In this document: positions 11,771-26,098 of the stretch, piece by piece | How positions within the stretch are numbered: position 1 is the first letter of the stretch | Layout of the letters: every line of letters begins with the position of its first letter | Assembly (NCBI GenBank): GCA_945859605.1 | Contig: OX243819.1 | Location: 7,356,419 to 7,420,418 of the forward strand | Length of the DNA stretch: 64,000 bases | Origin: Lumbricus rubellus | Lineage: Eukaryota; Annelida; Clitellata; Crassiclitellata; Lumbricidae | Direction of reading: 5' to 3' | Notes under the pieces: model-generated | What the model saw: the letters and a program-made list of their open reading frames with translations, nothing else | Databases searched by the model: none | Told to the model about the DNA's origin: nothing | Program-made: the position numbers and the translations under genes

Positions 11771-12201
11771 TATTATGATTATGAATCACAAATTGAAAGA
11801 AATTCAGTTACAACTCGGAGCATTTCACATGTTGATGAATCAATAAAATATTTGTGTTTAGTATTACATCAGACCAATCAAATCCAGTGGTAATTCTAAA
11901 AATCATAATAATAAAATAATTTTAAATATTGTTCAGTTCTATACCTGAAATTTCACTGGTAACTCATCTCCATAACAACAGTTCACAAATGCTTGCTCAC
12001 AAATCTAGTTACAACAGCAGAAGTTTTGCCTAAGTACTGTAAAAGCTAAAACCGGTACTTGAAATTAATTACTGTACATCAATTACCTACAAGCAATCAG
12101 AATACAACACATTTCAATCACAGCAGTTCAACGGAACCATTTTAAAAGGTAATAATAGTTTCTTTCTTCCATCCAGTGAATTTCTTGCTGTACATCTAGA
12201 C

Positions 12202-12555
12202 CAGCGGTTCCCAACCCGTGGCCCGCGGGCCAAAAGTGGCCCGCGAGGTCTCAAAAAATGGCCCGCCAGGCCTAAAACATGACCCTCATCCCTCAAAGCA
12301 TTCACAAAAATATATGAAAAATTGACAATTTTGATAGAATAGAATATATAATAATTTTTTACTGCAAATTATTTTATTTTAACGTCTATAAATAACATAA
12401 TCTATTTTTATTCAATTATAACAATTTTATATGCTTTTAGTTAATTAAATTTTAGCCTTGTGGCCCCTAGTGTCCTTCAACTAAGAAAAAGTGGCCCTCG
12501 TGTCCTCCAACTTAGAAAAAGTGGCCCACAAGTCAATAAAGGTTGGGAACCACTG
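12202..12555. mobile_element. hAT MITE inserted at the CYP4 stop codon, TSD ATCTAGAC
   Basis: The ends are CAGCGGTTCCCAACC and, inverted, CAGTGGTTCCCAACC, typical of hAT elements. A perfect 8-bp duplication ATCTAGAC flanks it at 12194-12201 and 12556-12563. The interior has GTGGCCCGCGGGCC blocks, also usual in hAT MITEs. The duplicated target contains the CYP4 stop codon (CTA on the plus strand). The paralogous CYP4 copy has the unoccupied site at 31886-31899. Confidence 0.92.
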
Positions 12556-12557
12556 AT

Positions 12558-14665
12558 CTAGACTCTCGGGACGGCCTTCATGTACATTCCTTTCTCTGTC
12601 TTCATCACGAGACCGATCTTCTTCTCAACTTTAAAATCAGGATCAAGTTCAATGGTAAACCTGCCAAATTATATCATAAAATTATATATAAATATTATAT
12701 CATATTATACATGTATTATATAAATATTATATATATATATATATAAATGCAGTATTTCACTAATTATTTATTCATATGCAAATAAAATCTACAACTATGC
12801 CATTGTAATCATATGGTCCTTGTTTCTGGACAAATAACAAATAAATTTATTAGCAAGTATCTGTGCAATACACAATTGTATAGATTCCTGTATTTTTTAT
12901 AGCTAATTCAGTCATTCCAAAATTCCCGTATCATTTCAGATTTGTAATTGGTATTAATGCAATGTTGTTATTGTATACAATGAAGTTACACTACACTTAT
13001 TTAAAGCAGTATCCTTGCATCAGAGTGAAAACAATTTATCATAATAGGCTATGCACCGAATTTATAGTGTTGAAAAATGTTGACTAACTTTCTCAGAATG
13101 CGAGCAAGAACCACCTTCTGTTCATGCATAGCAAAATGCTGACCAATACAGTTCCTTGCAAACAAAACAAAAACAAAATTACATTTATGCAGCAAATATG
13201 AAAGCCGTAAATATTCAAAATTCAATGAGAAGTATCGTAGGCCACGAGCACAACTAGTGGCGGGCCAGGGTGTCGAAGCTCCTGAGCAAAATTGGGTGGT
13301 GATCTGAGAGGGAGCTCCAGCTCAGAGCTGTGTAGTCTACACAGAGACGTGTGTCTGAGCAAAAGTCAAAAGTGACTTCAGTAAGAAAAAACCTCCATGT
13401 ATTTGGCGCTGACTGCAAAATAAAAATTTTTAAACTCTTATCCTGTAATTTTGTTATCTTTAGGGAAGGCTCCGCAGGACATAAAAAATCGTCGGCGGGC
13501 CAGAAAGAGCCCGTGGGCCAGCTCTTTGACACCCCGTGGCCTAGAAGTTTTCTTTAACATTGCAATTGAGAGTGCCACAAAGTGAAAGATAGACAAGGCT
13601 TTAGGAAAGTTAATTAACGTGGAGCGGAGCTGCACTTAGAGGAGCAGCCGTAGCATTTGTGACTCTCAACTTTTTTCCAGAACTTGAATTTCAAAGCAAG
13701 TAAGTAACAGCAATTTACATTGGTTGCTGTTACATAGTTTCCTTGGAAATGGTGGGCATGAGAATGGCGATTTCCACCAATCCAAACAATTTTTAGAATG
13801 TCAGTCAGAGTTGTTAAAGACACAACCAAATGAAATGCCAGTTTTTAAGCAGAGTTGCATTCCAGACTTGTAGTTGCATTGGAATTGAGAGACATGCATT
13901 TGAAACATGCATGTTAGAACTGGTTCGTGACTTCTAACTGACTGACCTTTGAAGGTCTTATGGCCTTGGTCACTAATGAACAGGAAAAAATAAGAAGAAT
14001 TTCCAGACTTGTATGGAGTTGATTTATAACATTGAAAAGCATGTTGCACATAATTATTAACACATCGCACCTGACTTAGTAAAATGTCCAAGTTAGTATG
14101 AAATAATTCATCATTCTTCGTAACAAACAATGAAAACCGCAAATAAAATTTATTTGTTGTGACTGCCTTGTAACTATTGTACTAGAACTTTTGATAGAAG
14201 TGATTTTCTTGCAATTTACATTACCATTTTATATTTAAAAATTTATCTGAACTCAATTTAATGGCACTGATGGATTAAATGCTTGAGAGTCATGCCGTTA
14301 ACTATCTCCTGAAACAATCTATACATTCACAAATTATTCCATAAACAAACGAATTCAGTGCCAATTCTTACCTTGGTCCAGCAGAGAATGGAAGGAATGC
14401 GTAATTGTCTTTCTTTTCTATGTTTTCAGGTAGAAATCTTTCTGGTCGAAATTCCTGTAAACAAATGTTGTAATTTGTAATCGAAATTGTACTTTAATTC
14501 AACATTTATAAAGCAACACTATAACACCAAAAATATCAGAAGTGGTGCTCCCCTCTGCACTTAGTGCCTATATGTTAATAAATGTTGAAAAGAACTGAAA
14601 TCACATCAGTTTACAAAACAATGCACAGTAAACTAGACAGATCATCATCAGACTCAGTGGCTCAT

Positions 14666-14709
<44 letters not shown>

Positions 14710-17700
14710 ATATGGATTCATGTTTTTGACAGATGGCACCATGCTTAGGATTCATGTTCTGCCCTGATGTGACAATATCAAATTTTATGGACTATGCGCA
14801 AGAACTTTGTTGCACCACTTCATTCACAAGTATTCAAGGCAGCCACCCATCTGCTACTGACAGAAGGGGCGCTTCGTCTCATTTGCTTGCACTACAACTA
14901 TCATGCAGAACCGAGCTTTATCTGTGAGGTCCTCAGTAGTGTGGAACAAGTTTCCCATGAGCTGTGTCTGCTCCCTGGGACTCAAAACCACTTTCAGCCA
15001 TGTAGGAGTTGGGAGTATTTTGAAGTAGTCCCCTTAATGCTGTTGCACAATATAAATTCATGAATAAATGAATGACAAAAATTAATGTTCAGTCTTTGGA
15101 GTAAGTTATATTGAAACACCCATAGGCGTAGGAGGCGGGGGTCCAGGGGGGGCAAATGCCCCCCCAAATTTCGGGCAAGTCTGATTTTTCGGGCAAGCAG
15201 ACCCGGAAAAATAAAAAAAGTTTTAAATTTTTTTAATTTTTCCGGGTCTTCTTGCCCGAAAAATCAGACTTGCCCGAACAAAAAACCTTTCTGGCAAAAT
15301 TAACGGGAAATTTCAGAAGATTTCGGTCGGATGACTAGAAAAAGGTCGTCAGAATTTTCGGGCAAACGTAACGGAAATTTTTCTTAAGATTTCGGCCGGA
15401 CGAAAAAAGTTTTCGGGCAAAAGTCTCATTTTTGCCCCCCCAACGCTGAAATGTCCCCTACGCCTATGGAAACACCGTATCAATGATAACAGATAGAAAG
15501 TTAGGAAACACTTATGTACTTAATATTCATTCATTCAACCTGCACTACTAAGGTTCCTCAGTGACAAGTAATTGACCTCAAGGTGCTATGATGCTGATTT
15601 GTAATGTTCTGGGTTGTGGCTTTGATAAGTCCTTCAGGTTTTGCCTTCAAAGCTGGCACTCTGCAGAAGTGCACATGCATAACTGGCAGGGAGTGCATGC
15701 CCACATAGCATATGCATCATACTTTAATACCCCAGAGCTTTATTATAATTTTTACATTTTACTCTATGGCCTATTTTGAATTTCTTTGAATGAGGTGGTG
15801 AGTTATACAGGAGGACTGCGTGAGCTTTGGAATTTGTACTATAAAATTGTCAAAATCAGCAAAAATGTGCTCATCCTGACAAATAGGTTCTTCAACATTT
15901 ATATATGTTTAAACTAAATGATATTAGATTTGAAGCAGACCATTGGTTCTTCCCAGACAGCAGGATTGTGGTGAAGATTGTAGATATTGACATCAATGAC
16001 TGAACCTGTTGGTAACGTAACTCCATCGATAGTCAGTTCATTCACTATTTGTCGTTGGACAAAGGGAACTGGACAGTGCAGCCTCATTGATTCTTTGATG
16101 CAGAGTGTGAGAAACTGTAGTTTAGCCAGGTCTTCCCTAAATAATCCAATTGATGCAATGTAATGGAACACTTTCATAGTCAGTGCACAAAAAGATCAAA
16201 GTTTAAACAGGAAACTTACATGAATGGCTTAATTATCAGGGCGTAAAGTGTGACTGGACGGTCATGGACGACGGCTTATTTTTCTACACTTCAAGCGCTG
16301 CTTATTACGTTCAGAGAGTAACATCTGCGAAACAATTCAATATGAGATCAAACTGATGAAATGAAGAACTGCAGATTATCGATCCTGTTCCTTCTTGAAT
16401 ACATGAAGGAACAGAATTCCCAGGACTCCGTTGTAATTCCACTTGGTTGGATGGAGAAACTGACTTGGAAAAGACTTGGAAACAAGCATGCTCACCCTAC
16501 CTTTAACATTTTCATACAGACATACTGTACATGATAGTATAAATGTATGTGTACATATACTTGTATGTATGTCTTGAAAACACAGAAACGTTCATTAGTT
16601 TACATATCTTGATAACCGATGACCAGAGAGTTACTATAGACCTGCTATAACATTTCTGGTAATATATATTTACAGTTCGTTATTGCAACAATAAAGGGTT
16701 CTTCAAAAAGCAATAGGGCCTACCCCGATAACAATTCCATCTTTCTAAAAACAGAACTTTTATGAGAAACCATGGATCCAATGCAAGTTCGCTGTGACAC
16801 AGAAGTTTGATGTCTTGTCACAAGGTTAACTTTATGAGACAGTACCTTTTTATAGCAAAACATTTCCACAATAAGTAGCCCAAGCAATTTTCAATATCTC
16901 CTCCTGATTGAAAGCCATGCTCTGAACTAAGATTTTCACAAACGTTATGTCATAAGAAACTTTAAAACATTTTGGGCACCTCAAAATCTTTCAACTTTGC
17001 AGTTTTTATCAGATCAGCTGAACAAAACTGTGTGCATGTTGGCCTTTCACATATTACAAGTTTGACATTTTGAAACACCAAAGTGTACATATAGAAACAG
17101 CTGTTACCATTCAATTGTGTCATCTGTGTGGTTGTCATCATCTAATGCGCTGTCTATCTCAGCCTGGCATTTCTTCTGGATTTCTGTGTGTTCAGCCAAT
17201 GAGTACAGTGTCCATGATATTGAGCTGGCAGTTGTATCATGACCTGAAAGACCATAACCATTAACCATAAAAGAATAATATTTAGTCATCCATATCTTTC
17301 TTAGCCTTAGAAAAGAGCTAGAAAATAATTCCTAAAGATAAAACATTTAAACTATCGACAGTAAATAGCAAGAAAATATTACTGCAGTAGCAAATATCAA
17401 GGTTAATAACAATGAAACAAATCACAATGTATAGATTAAAGCTTTATATGGTAAGTCGGTACAAACAATGGATGGTGAGTTTTGTTGATTAACCTTCAAA
17501 GAGAAATGTGTCGACTTCATCTCGGATCTCCTGGTCCGCAAGTCCTTTTCCATCTTCATCCCTTGCCATCAACAGAACGTCCAAGAAATCCAGGTATCTG
17601 TCCTTCCGCACAGCTTCTCCATTCTTGGCCTGCGAGACAAAGACCCTTAAACTGTTAAACATCTGCATTCATAATAAACAGTTTTAACATCTTAATCTAA

Positions 17701-20700
17701 GTTTATGGTCATCCAAAATGTAGGTTAACCATTTACATTGAACATCAAATGCAGATTGAGGTAAATAAATTTCGTATGTAAATTAACAAGGCAGACAGCC
17801 ACTATGTTTGGTATGGAAGGGAGAAGAAATGCTTTGATAAAATTAGCAACTACTACTAAACAATTTACTACAATGTTTACAGAATTGTGCAAAAATATAG
17901 GTCTACTTCTAGAATTTTATGAGATTTCCACTTTGACAGAATGACTAAAACTGGCAGTAAACCTGGATTACCAATGTCTGTTTACGTTTCTGTATGACTT
18001 CAGCAGATACGGAATGTACATAGTCACAATGTCTTCTGAACTCTTGACTATCTTTTGTGAGGTCATAGATAAACTCGAAATGTAACCATGGCCGCCTGAA
18101 AAATACAGTTGTCATTTAGGTTCAATGGTGAAAGCATTTTATGATGTATGAAGCTGTTCTAAACAGTGATGAGAAAAGAGGAAAGGTTGTTGGAGAGAAT
18201 AGAAAGGAGAATGCTGCAATAGATACTTAGAGCATCCACAAGGATAAAAAAAATGGAACAAGGTCACCAGAAAGATGGTGGATTGACATGTATTTACTGG
18301 CAATGTACAAGATGCAAGATTGAGATGGTATGGTCATGTGATGGGAGAAGAGGATGAAAAGAATTTGACAGATAAGAGAAGAATAAGTCCGGATGGTAGA
18401 AGAAGAGGTGGAGAGACATGACGCAACAAGACCTGAAGTCTCTCAGATTGAAGAAAGAAGATATGGGTGACGGAAATAAGAGGAGAAGAATACGTATGGT
18501 TCATGACGTCGTGAGAAGCAATTCAAGTCTAAATGAGATATAATGTTTTTTTTATTGTGTTATTAGATTTATATATTGCCTCTAATAGAATTACTTTTCA
18601 GAAGCACCATCAGCATGAAAACTTCTGGGGGAAAATGCCTTTAAAGAATGAGAGACTGATGAGGAGAAACGAGTCATTAGTTTAGCGTTTAGGATGGTAG
18701 GAAGGTCATTTCAAATGGACCAGCCAACCACAGAAACGTGTGAAGGTCATCTATCAAATCAAACAAACTCAAACTTGTGGATTATTTCTCATATATAATT
18801 AAGCCTCTGACACGGCTGAAATTATCAAATGCAGCTGTGATGCGACTGGTCCACAATACCATAGGCGTAGGGGACATTTCAGCGCTGGGGGGGCAAAAAT
18901 GAGACTTTTGCCCGAAAATTTTTTTTCGTCCGGCCGAAATCTTAAGAAAAATTTCCATTACGTTTGCCCGAAAATTCTGACGACCTTTTTCTAGTCATAC
19001 GGCCGAAATCTTCTGAAATTTCCCGTTACTTTTTGTCCGAAAGGTTTTTTGTTCGGGCAAGTCTGATTTTTCGGGCAAGAAGACCCGGAAAAATAAAATA
19101 AAGTAAAATTTTTAAAAAAACTTTATTTTTTCGGGTCTGCTTGCCCGAAAAATCAGACTTGCCCGAAATTTGGGGGGGCATTTGCCCCCCCTGGACCCCC
19201 GCCTCCTACGCCTATGCACAATACCTTCCAAACACGACAGCAGCGGTTCCCGGACAATTCGGCGCCGGACAATTCGGAACGGACAATTCGGACCGGACAA
19301 TTTGGAACCGGACAATTCGGACCGAACAATTCTTTGCAGCCCAAATTCGTGATGGACTTCTCCATCACCCAAAATGTATACTGTCGAAACTAATATTATA
19401 TCTGACACCTCACTATATGTCGGGCATAAAAAAAACATGGGCCTATAGGTTTGAAACTTACATTTATCGAAATGAGATGCCTATAAGTTGATAATTTACT
19501 GCATTTAGACAATATTTGTTTGGTGGCATATAATTTTATTTCATACCATTGATAAACAAAAGTTTCATAGCCGTAAGAGCAATATTTTTACATGCACTCC
19601 GAATTGTCCGGTTCCGAATTGTCCGGTCGGAATTGTCCGGTCCGAATTGTCCGGCGCCGAATTGTCCGGACACCCCAGCAGCAGCAATATCAGTTAAGTG
19701 TGAACCACTGGAAGATCATGTTCTTCTCGACAAACCCACTATTGGGATGTAGATATGTGTAAATGCTTGCAATATAAACAATGTAACATAGGCAATTAAA
19801 GATGTGTCTTCAGTTCTACATGCATCTTTACATGGTGTTGAAACTACATAACTTCCTGCTTAACACAATATCTACAACCAAATTATGTGATTTGGACATA
19901 GCAGATATAATGCTGTCAATGTCTAGTAAGTATGCTGTTCCCTTGCAGCTGCAGCTTTCTGCACGTATGGTAGTGTGTTGCTACAAAATTGCAGCTGATA
20001 GCTGCATGGTAAGCATGGGATCACCAGATATTTTGTGAAACTCTGTAGGAAGACATTGTATAGGCTGCATCAATATATAGTTCTTGAGCTAATTTTAGAA
20101 AGAAGATAAGTTGGAAAAGTCTATTATTGATATTGACTCATTGTCACTTGTATCACAATGTTTAAGAAATGGCAAAACAATAGTTTGTTTCTGAGAAGTG
20201 GAACGCAAACCCTTGCCCAAAGCAGTTTGCATAGCAGCATTATGTAGCTCCATATACATCCGCAGATTCAGGCACAAGAGAAATTGAAAAATAGGAATCA
20301 TCAAAAGTCAACTGTCTTCCTACATTATAACTAAGACATTTCGTTTTTGCACAATGAAGATTTGGAATAAATCAAATGTCATTGAAAAGCAAAAACAACA
20401 ACGATTGACTTACAAGGAACGTCGAACCCATAAATCGCCAAGTCTATTCACAGCCTTTACATATGGATGTTCCTCTCTACCAAAGAAAAAACATAACCAA
20501 TAACTTGAAATTGCCATCAATACTCTACGCAAAAAGTTAGCAATTACAGAAAAGTTGTAGACATATGAAACACAAGTTTTTTAGTTCAGTTTGCATCCTA
20601 AATACGGTGCTTAACTGTGCCTGAAATTCTTTAACTTTTTAATAATGAGAGTTGTCTAAAGCCTACATCTATTATGGCCAAACGTGACTGTTGAAATTTT

Positions 20701-21457
20701 GACACAGCATTCTCTTATTTGATTTCATCAAACTTTACAAGTCACACAAGATAAGCAGGTAGCCAATGGCAGCATCATCCGGGTTGTGAAAGCTCCTAAA
20801 GATACTGAATAGGCTTACTATTACTTCACTTACCTCAATATACACTTTGACAATAGGTTTGGTGTTTAGTCAAGGCATGCCTAGCACCTATAGTAGTTGG
20901 TAGCTCTTAACCTGATAGTAGATTTTGAACCAAGGTAAAAGCAGTACTGCATAAAAATGGTTGATTTCTACAGTCAGTTTTATATACCGTATCTTTCAGC
21001 TGTAAAGGATAGGATGGAGAGTGTTAGAGGGCAGTGGAATAATTGCTAGCTCAACTGAATGACGTACCAGTGTCAAACTGTGGTTTTAATAGAAATCATG
21101 CAAAGCTATAAATAACATCATGAATAAAATGGTAAAGACATACCCTTTAACCTGCACATCATTCTCATATGAACAGGTACACCGTAAAATTATATCAAAA
21201 GTCAGAAGTGAGATATTACTGAAAAATTCAAAACTGTGATTGTCTCCAGCATATTTTGATAATTTATTCTAAAACAAAAAACAAAAACATTATTGTATTC
21301 GATACGTCTGAACACATCATGAGTGAATATACAAGAGAGATGGAAAAACATGACTACTACTTATTAAGGAACGGGAGAGAAATGCAATATTGTTTATAAG
21401 TGTAGCATTCAGGATCTTTGTGCTTAGCTGGAGCATGTTGACAACCTTGAATGAAAC

Positions 21458-21520
<63 letters not shown>

Positions 21521-24500
21521 CGATGACGACGATGACGATGATGAGCACAAAAAGAAGACAATACTAACTCCAAGAGCGCCATGGCACAAGGAATTACTTA
21601 AATCGGTGATAAGGCCAGATGTTTCATTACAGCAAACATTGGGAAGAAGATTGCCACTGGTTAAGGATCATGATATATATGTATACACAATGATACACAC
21701 ACAATTATATATATATATATAAAATTATATATCCTCAGAGCAATTGCTATTTCATCAGGCATCAAAACATGATTAGGTAAATAACCCCATAGCAGTATAT
21801 CCCAAACACTACTCTGGCATAATAAATGTACAGCTCAGTTGTTCTAATCTAATGGTTTCTGAAGTGATATTTTCCTAATGTTCAAAGCACCAATAATAGA
21901 TGATGACACTTGAAGTGAATTCTTATTCAAATCTGAATCATCTATGGAAGTCAGCTCAGAAACTCAACACAGCTGACAGACCAGAAATGAAGCGCTATGA
22001 TGTTTAGGCAAGCTGAAGAAAATGAGTTGTTTTTAAGTTTAATTCTGAATGGCATTGGACTTTGAAGACTGAGCATCATCACAAACAGAAGCAAGACATT
22101 TATTGGAGACTCAAATATGGAAGAGAAATAATGGATAGCTATCATTGGCATTACAAATGCACACTAAAGTCTAAAGAGCCTTCATCACTCATCAGTGCAT
22201 ATAATTATAGTAAAATAAACTGAGTGGACTGTAACATGATTAGAACTCCAGTGATAAACTTTAAATATTATAGAAGTAATATATATATATATATCTTATC
22301 TTATCTTATGTGACAATTTATAAAGCGCTTCTTGCAGCAAGAGCCTTTCAGAAGCGCTCCCAGTGCGTTCATCTCCGAGAAAAAAGGCAAGTTTTGAGAC
22401 GAGAGAAAGATGAGGATACACTACCAGAGAGGATGGCAGAGCGAACTGATGTGGGAAGCCCATTCCATAGGGAGGGACCAATGCAGGCATATATATAAGC
22501 CACTATTAGTTATGCAGAAATCAAATAAGCACGTAACAATGAAAATGAGATTGATTGAAACAATGTATGTCATTACCAGAAACAGATCGGTAGCTTCATT
22601 CTTGACCTTGACGTATGGCTTTAGAATGTCGAAATGAAATGCTGGAGTGAGAAGCCTACGATTTCTTGCCCACTTTGCACCACCGCTAACAAGAAGCCCA
22701 TCTCCAAGCCAACGCCGGCCATAGCCATAGACACCAAGTCCCTTCGGCTTCGGTTCTAAGCAATGACAACAACGAGGAAATGTCAACAGAAGGCAACTGG
22801 CCGTGGCAGCAGCCAACAACAATATGTCTGGTAATTGTTTCTCCTAAAAGTGGCTGCATTTATAAGATATTAATTTAGCTAAATAGACTTCAGCAGTCTT
22901 CCTAAAATTGCCTCAGAAGACTGATGTTGATAGGGACATTAAACAAATGACAGAGTTTACTTTACAAGATGAATGATCAGTGGCTAGACCAACATGGAAA
23001 ACGAAACTCTACATATGACTTTTTGTTGACCTCTAGCTCAGTGTACAGGTTCAAGTCTGAGGCACTCATCATCAGATGGCCACTGAACTGTACACAGACC
23101 TCAAGTGATGAAATTTCTCCTAATACACAGATACTAAGCATTATTGGTTGACTGTCGTGACACCACATGAAGCTGCATCAGATGAAATAAGGAACAGCAT
23201 GTGGTAAAAATAAAATCAATTTGCCTCCCAGTAATGAGGAAAATATCAAAGTCAAGCATTATCTATTGTACAGTGTGGACCATAAAAAAAGTAATCCACT
23301 ACGGTGCTTTGTCAATAGTTTGGTTAAAAGTAATCTTGAATTTTTAAATCACGTTTTACAGGCCTAAAGGAAATTCATTTCATCTCTATGTGAAATAGAC
23401 AAATTTCACCAACAAGTTTCAAACACAACAAAGGTTACATTACTTTTAGTGGGTCACCTACTGCTTTATGATGCTCCAAGAACATGACTAGGCTACTGCA
23501 TGACTACTCAAAAAGGTTTTGGAAAAAGCAATGGAAGGAATAACAACTACAAGTAGACTGAGAACAATCCTAATGGAGAAAAGGAATGGGACTGATTATG
23601 GTGCAGATGACAAATCACATAGCTGTAAAGAATAACATTAGATTTCTGATTCCTGTAAGTTCCTGGAGGTACAGCATAGCAGCAGAAGCAGCAGAAGTAC
23701 CGTAAAGGAAGAAGACGATTACGAGCAGAAGTTGAAGCAGAAGAAAGAAGTTGACGATGGACGTAGAGAATGAGGAAGAAGAGATGAAGATGACGAAGAA
23801 AAGGAAAGAAAAACAGATAATTTAAAGATGAAGACAAAGACATTCACAGGATGAAGAAACCCAAAGACAAATGTGCAGCTGCAATGTGGAAACAGGGACA
23901 AAAAGAATAAAACATTCAGCAAAGCAAGAGTAGTAAGATTACTTTTTGGAATTCTCAATAAGAATTTTACATAGTCTATGAGTATTGAGCAGGCAAAAGT
24001 TTCCCAAACCTTTAAGTCAAAAGAACAGCATCAGCATACCTGAAGTCTTAAGGATAACTTTCATTGTGTCATAATGGTGCACAAGAACTGACGGACGTAT
24101 CCAATTTCCTATCCACATCCCACGAGCTCGAGGATACTTTGTAACCTGACTCCTCTGATACTTAAGACCGGCTTCATTTGGACCAGGATACTGAACATAT
24201 GGTAATTGCAATTGTAATTAGTATCACATTTTGATCGTGCTGTAGTGTACAAAGCATAAAATTAATAGTGCCTAGTCATAATCATGATCTCCAGACTTCT
24301 ATGGTGCTACTCGAACACTATAATCAGGTAAAAATCAAAAGGATTGGGCCCGTAAGGGCCGTAACACAGAGACCCATCTATGGAAGATAAGCAATTAGGA
24401 AAATGTGAATCTAAAGCACAGAAGGAATGACACAAGTTACAGAGCAGAATGGATAGAGGACACAGCCCTGTAGAGAGTTTTAAAATCCACATACAGCAAC

Positions 24501-26038
24501 CGAAAAGTTTGTTCACCAAAAGAAGTTATAAATTTAGATATGAATAGAGAAAAATAGTGAGGTGACCTCATTCAACACTGGCAGTCTGGCGCATCAGCAT
24601 ATTAATAAGACTGATCATAAGCATTATGGATAACCAGAGTTCAATGTTTTTATAAACTACGAGCTCCAATTTGTAACAAAGCCTGTGCTGAAGATCCAAG
24701 CAAAAGAGCTATAGGATCAAGCTCGCATTTTTTAATAGCCTAACTTATGATTATTCAGAGATTTCTGAACTCTACAGCATCAGCTTGATTGACTTATATT
24801 GATGCCAGTACCAAGCAAGCTACAGTTATCTAGGTGACTGGTAACCAATATGTTTGCCAGAGATACTCTGGAAGACCAGGGTGTCTAATTCTGATTAAGA
24901 ACTGCACAAGATTAAGTCATGAGCATACATATTCAATAACTTACATATATAGCTAAGATACCATTAACATGATTGCTAAGTGACAGCAGAATTGAAAATA
25001 ATATTTGTGTATTAACTTCACAATTGAGCCACACACGTTGAAAGACTTAAGCTAGTGAAATTTTAAGTTGCTGCAGATGCTTTGTAATAGAAATTAAGTT
25101 TTCAATGAATCCGAGAGTCTTTACTGGTCGCTCATCATATCTTCAAAGGCAGTGGACAACCGACCTCTCTTCTAACTCACTAATCTTCCATCGCACTCTG
25201 CATAAGTTTCAGTACAATCTGCAGCTCTTGCTGCTCATGATATGTACGTAATGTTGGTGATGGACTTCTTGAACCTCAAAATTATGGCTGTCTCTTTTGA
25301 TCGAAGGCATGTTGTGCTGGAACTTCTTGTGGGTCACAACAAGAAAACATGCTGATTTGCCTTTTTAAGACCAAAAAAATGGTGACAGACACTAAGCTCT
25401 GTCACTGATTGTTCTCTGCCAGTGCCAGTCCCAATCCTTAGGAGGAGGGTGACACTAATCATCTTTGATATGGCAGTGTCATTAAACATGTAACAAGTCA
25501 AGTGACATAAAATTCTTGCATCACAAGCAGTTCTAACAGAGCTGGACTGTGTGACACTCGTTGCGTCAAGAGTTGCATGTACGGATAAGGGAAAGTTGAG
25601 TTGTCTGTTGCTTCTGATAATTATTTATATTAATCATCAAGTTCTTCGTAGTCGCTTATGCAATTTTTAAAATTGCTTATCTTTAAAAAGCCACATCTTT
25701 GTCTAGTGGACTCACTGGACTGGTCTTCTGGATATTGACCTGATCCTTCCAACCTCGTTTTGGCTCACTGCCAATTGCTGCATTGTGCATCTATTCATTC
25801 ATTCATTCAGAAAACTTATAACATAACATATTTAACATTGGTGGGGCATAGTACGAACAATAATGGAAGGTTTCCAGTTTTTCATTGCTGTTTCTAACTT
25901 TTCTGGCTTTCATGGCAAGATTTCTTATTGAGAACTACAAATGAATATGACACATACCGATAATATTTTGGTGATTACTGAGTGCTTTACCTCATTACCC
26001 TTTTGTATCAGATAACCAAGAGGCTTTGGCTGATAATA

Positions 26039-26098
<60 letters not shown>

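Larger units (their letters stand above)
9859..12201. other. Convergent intergenic region between the aminotransferase and CYP4 genes
   Basis: No gene is seen. It holds 3' ends of CR1-like LINEs (10528-10605 minus, 11708-11770 plus), a hAT-like MITE (10623-10873) and an AT-rich hairpin (11027-11120). The block 12114-12190 is also found downstream of the second CYP4 gene (31425-31470), so it is probably 3' UTR or shared downstream flank of the CYP4 duplication. Confidence 0.6.

Noticed and set aside
21317..21722. Poly-Asp, poly-Ser and poly-Ile ORFs
   Set aside because: All come from the GAT repeat; the same holds for the poly-Met ORF at 44047-44241.
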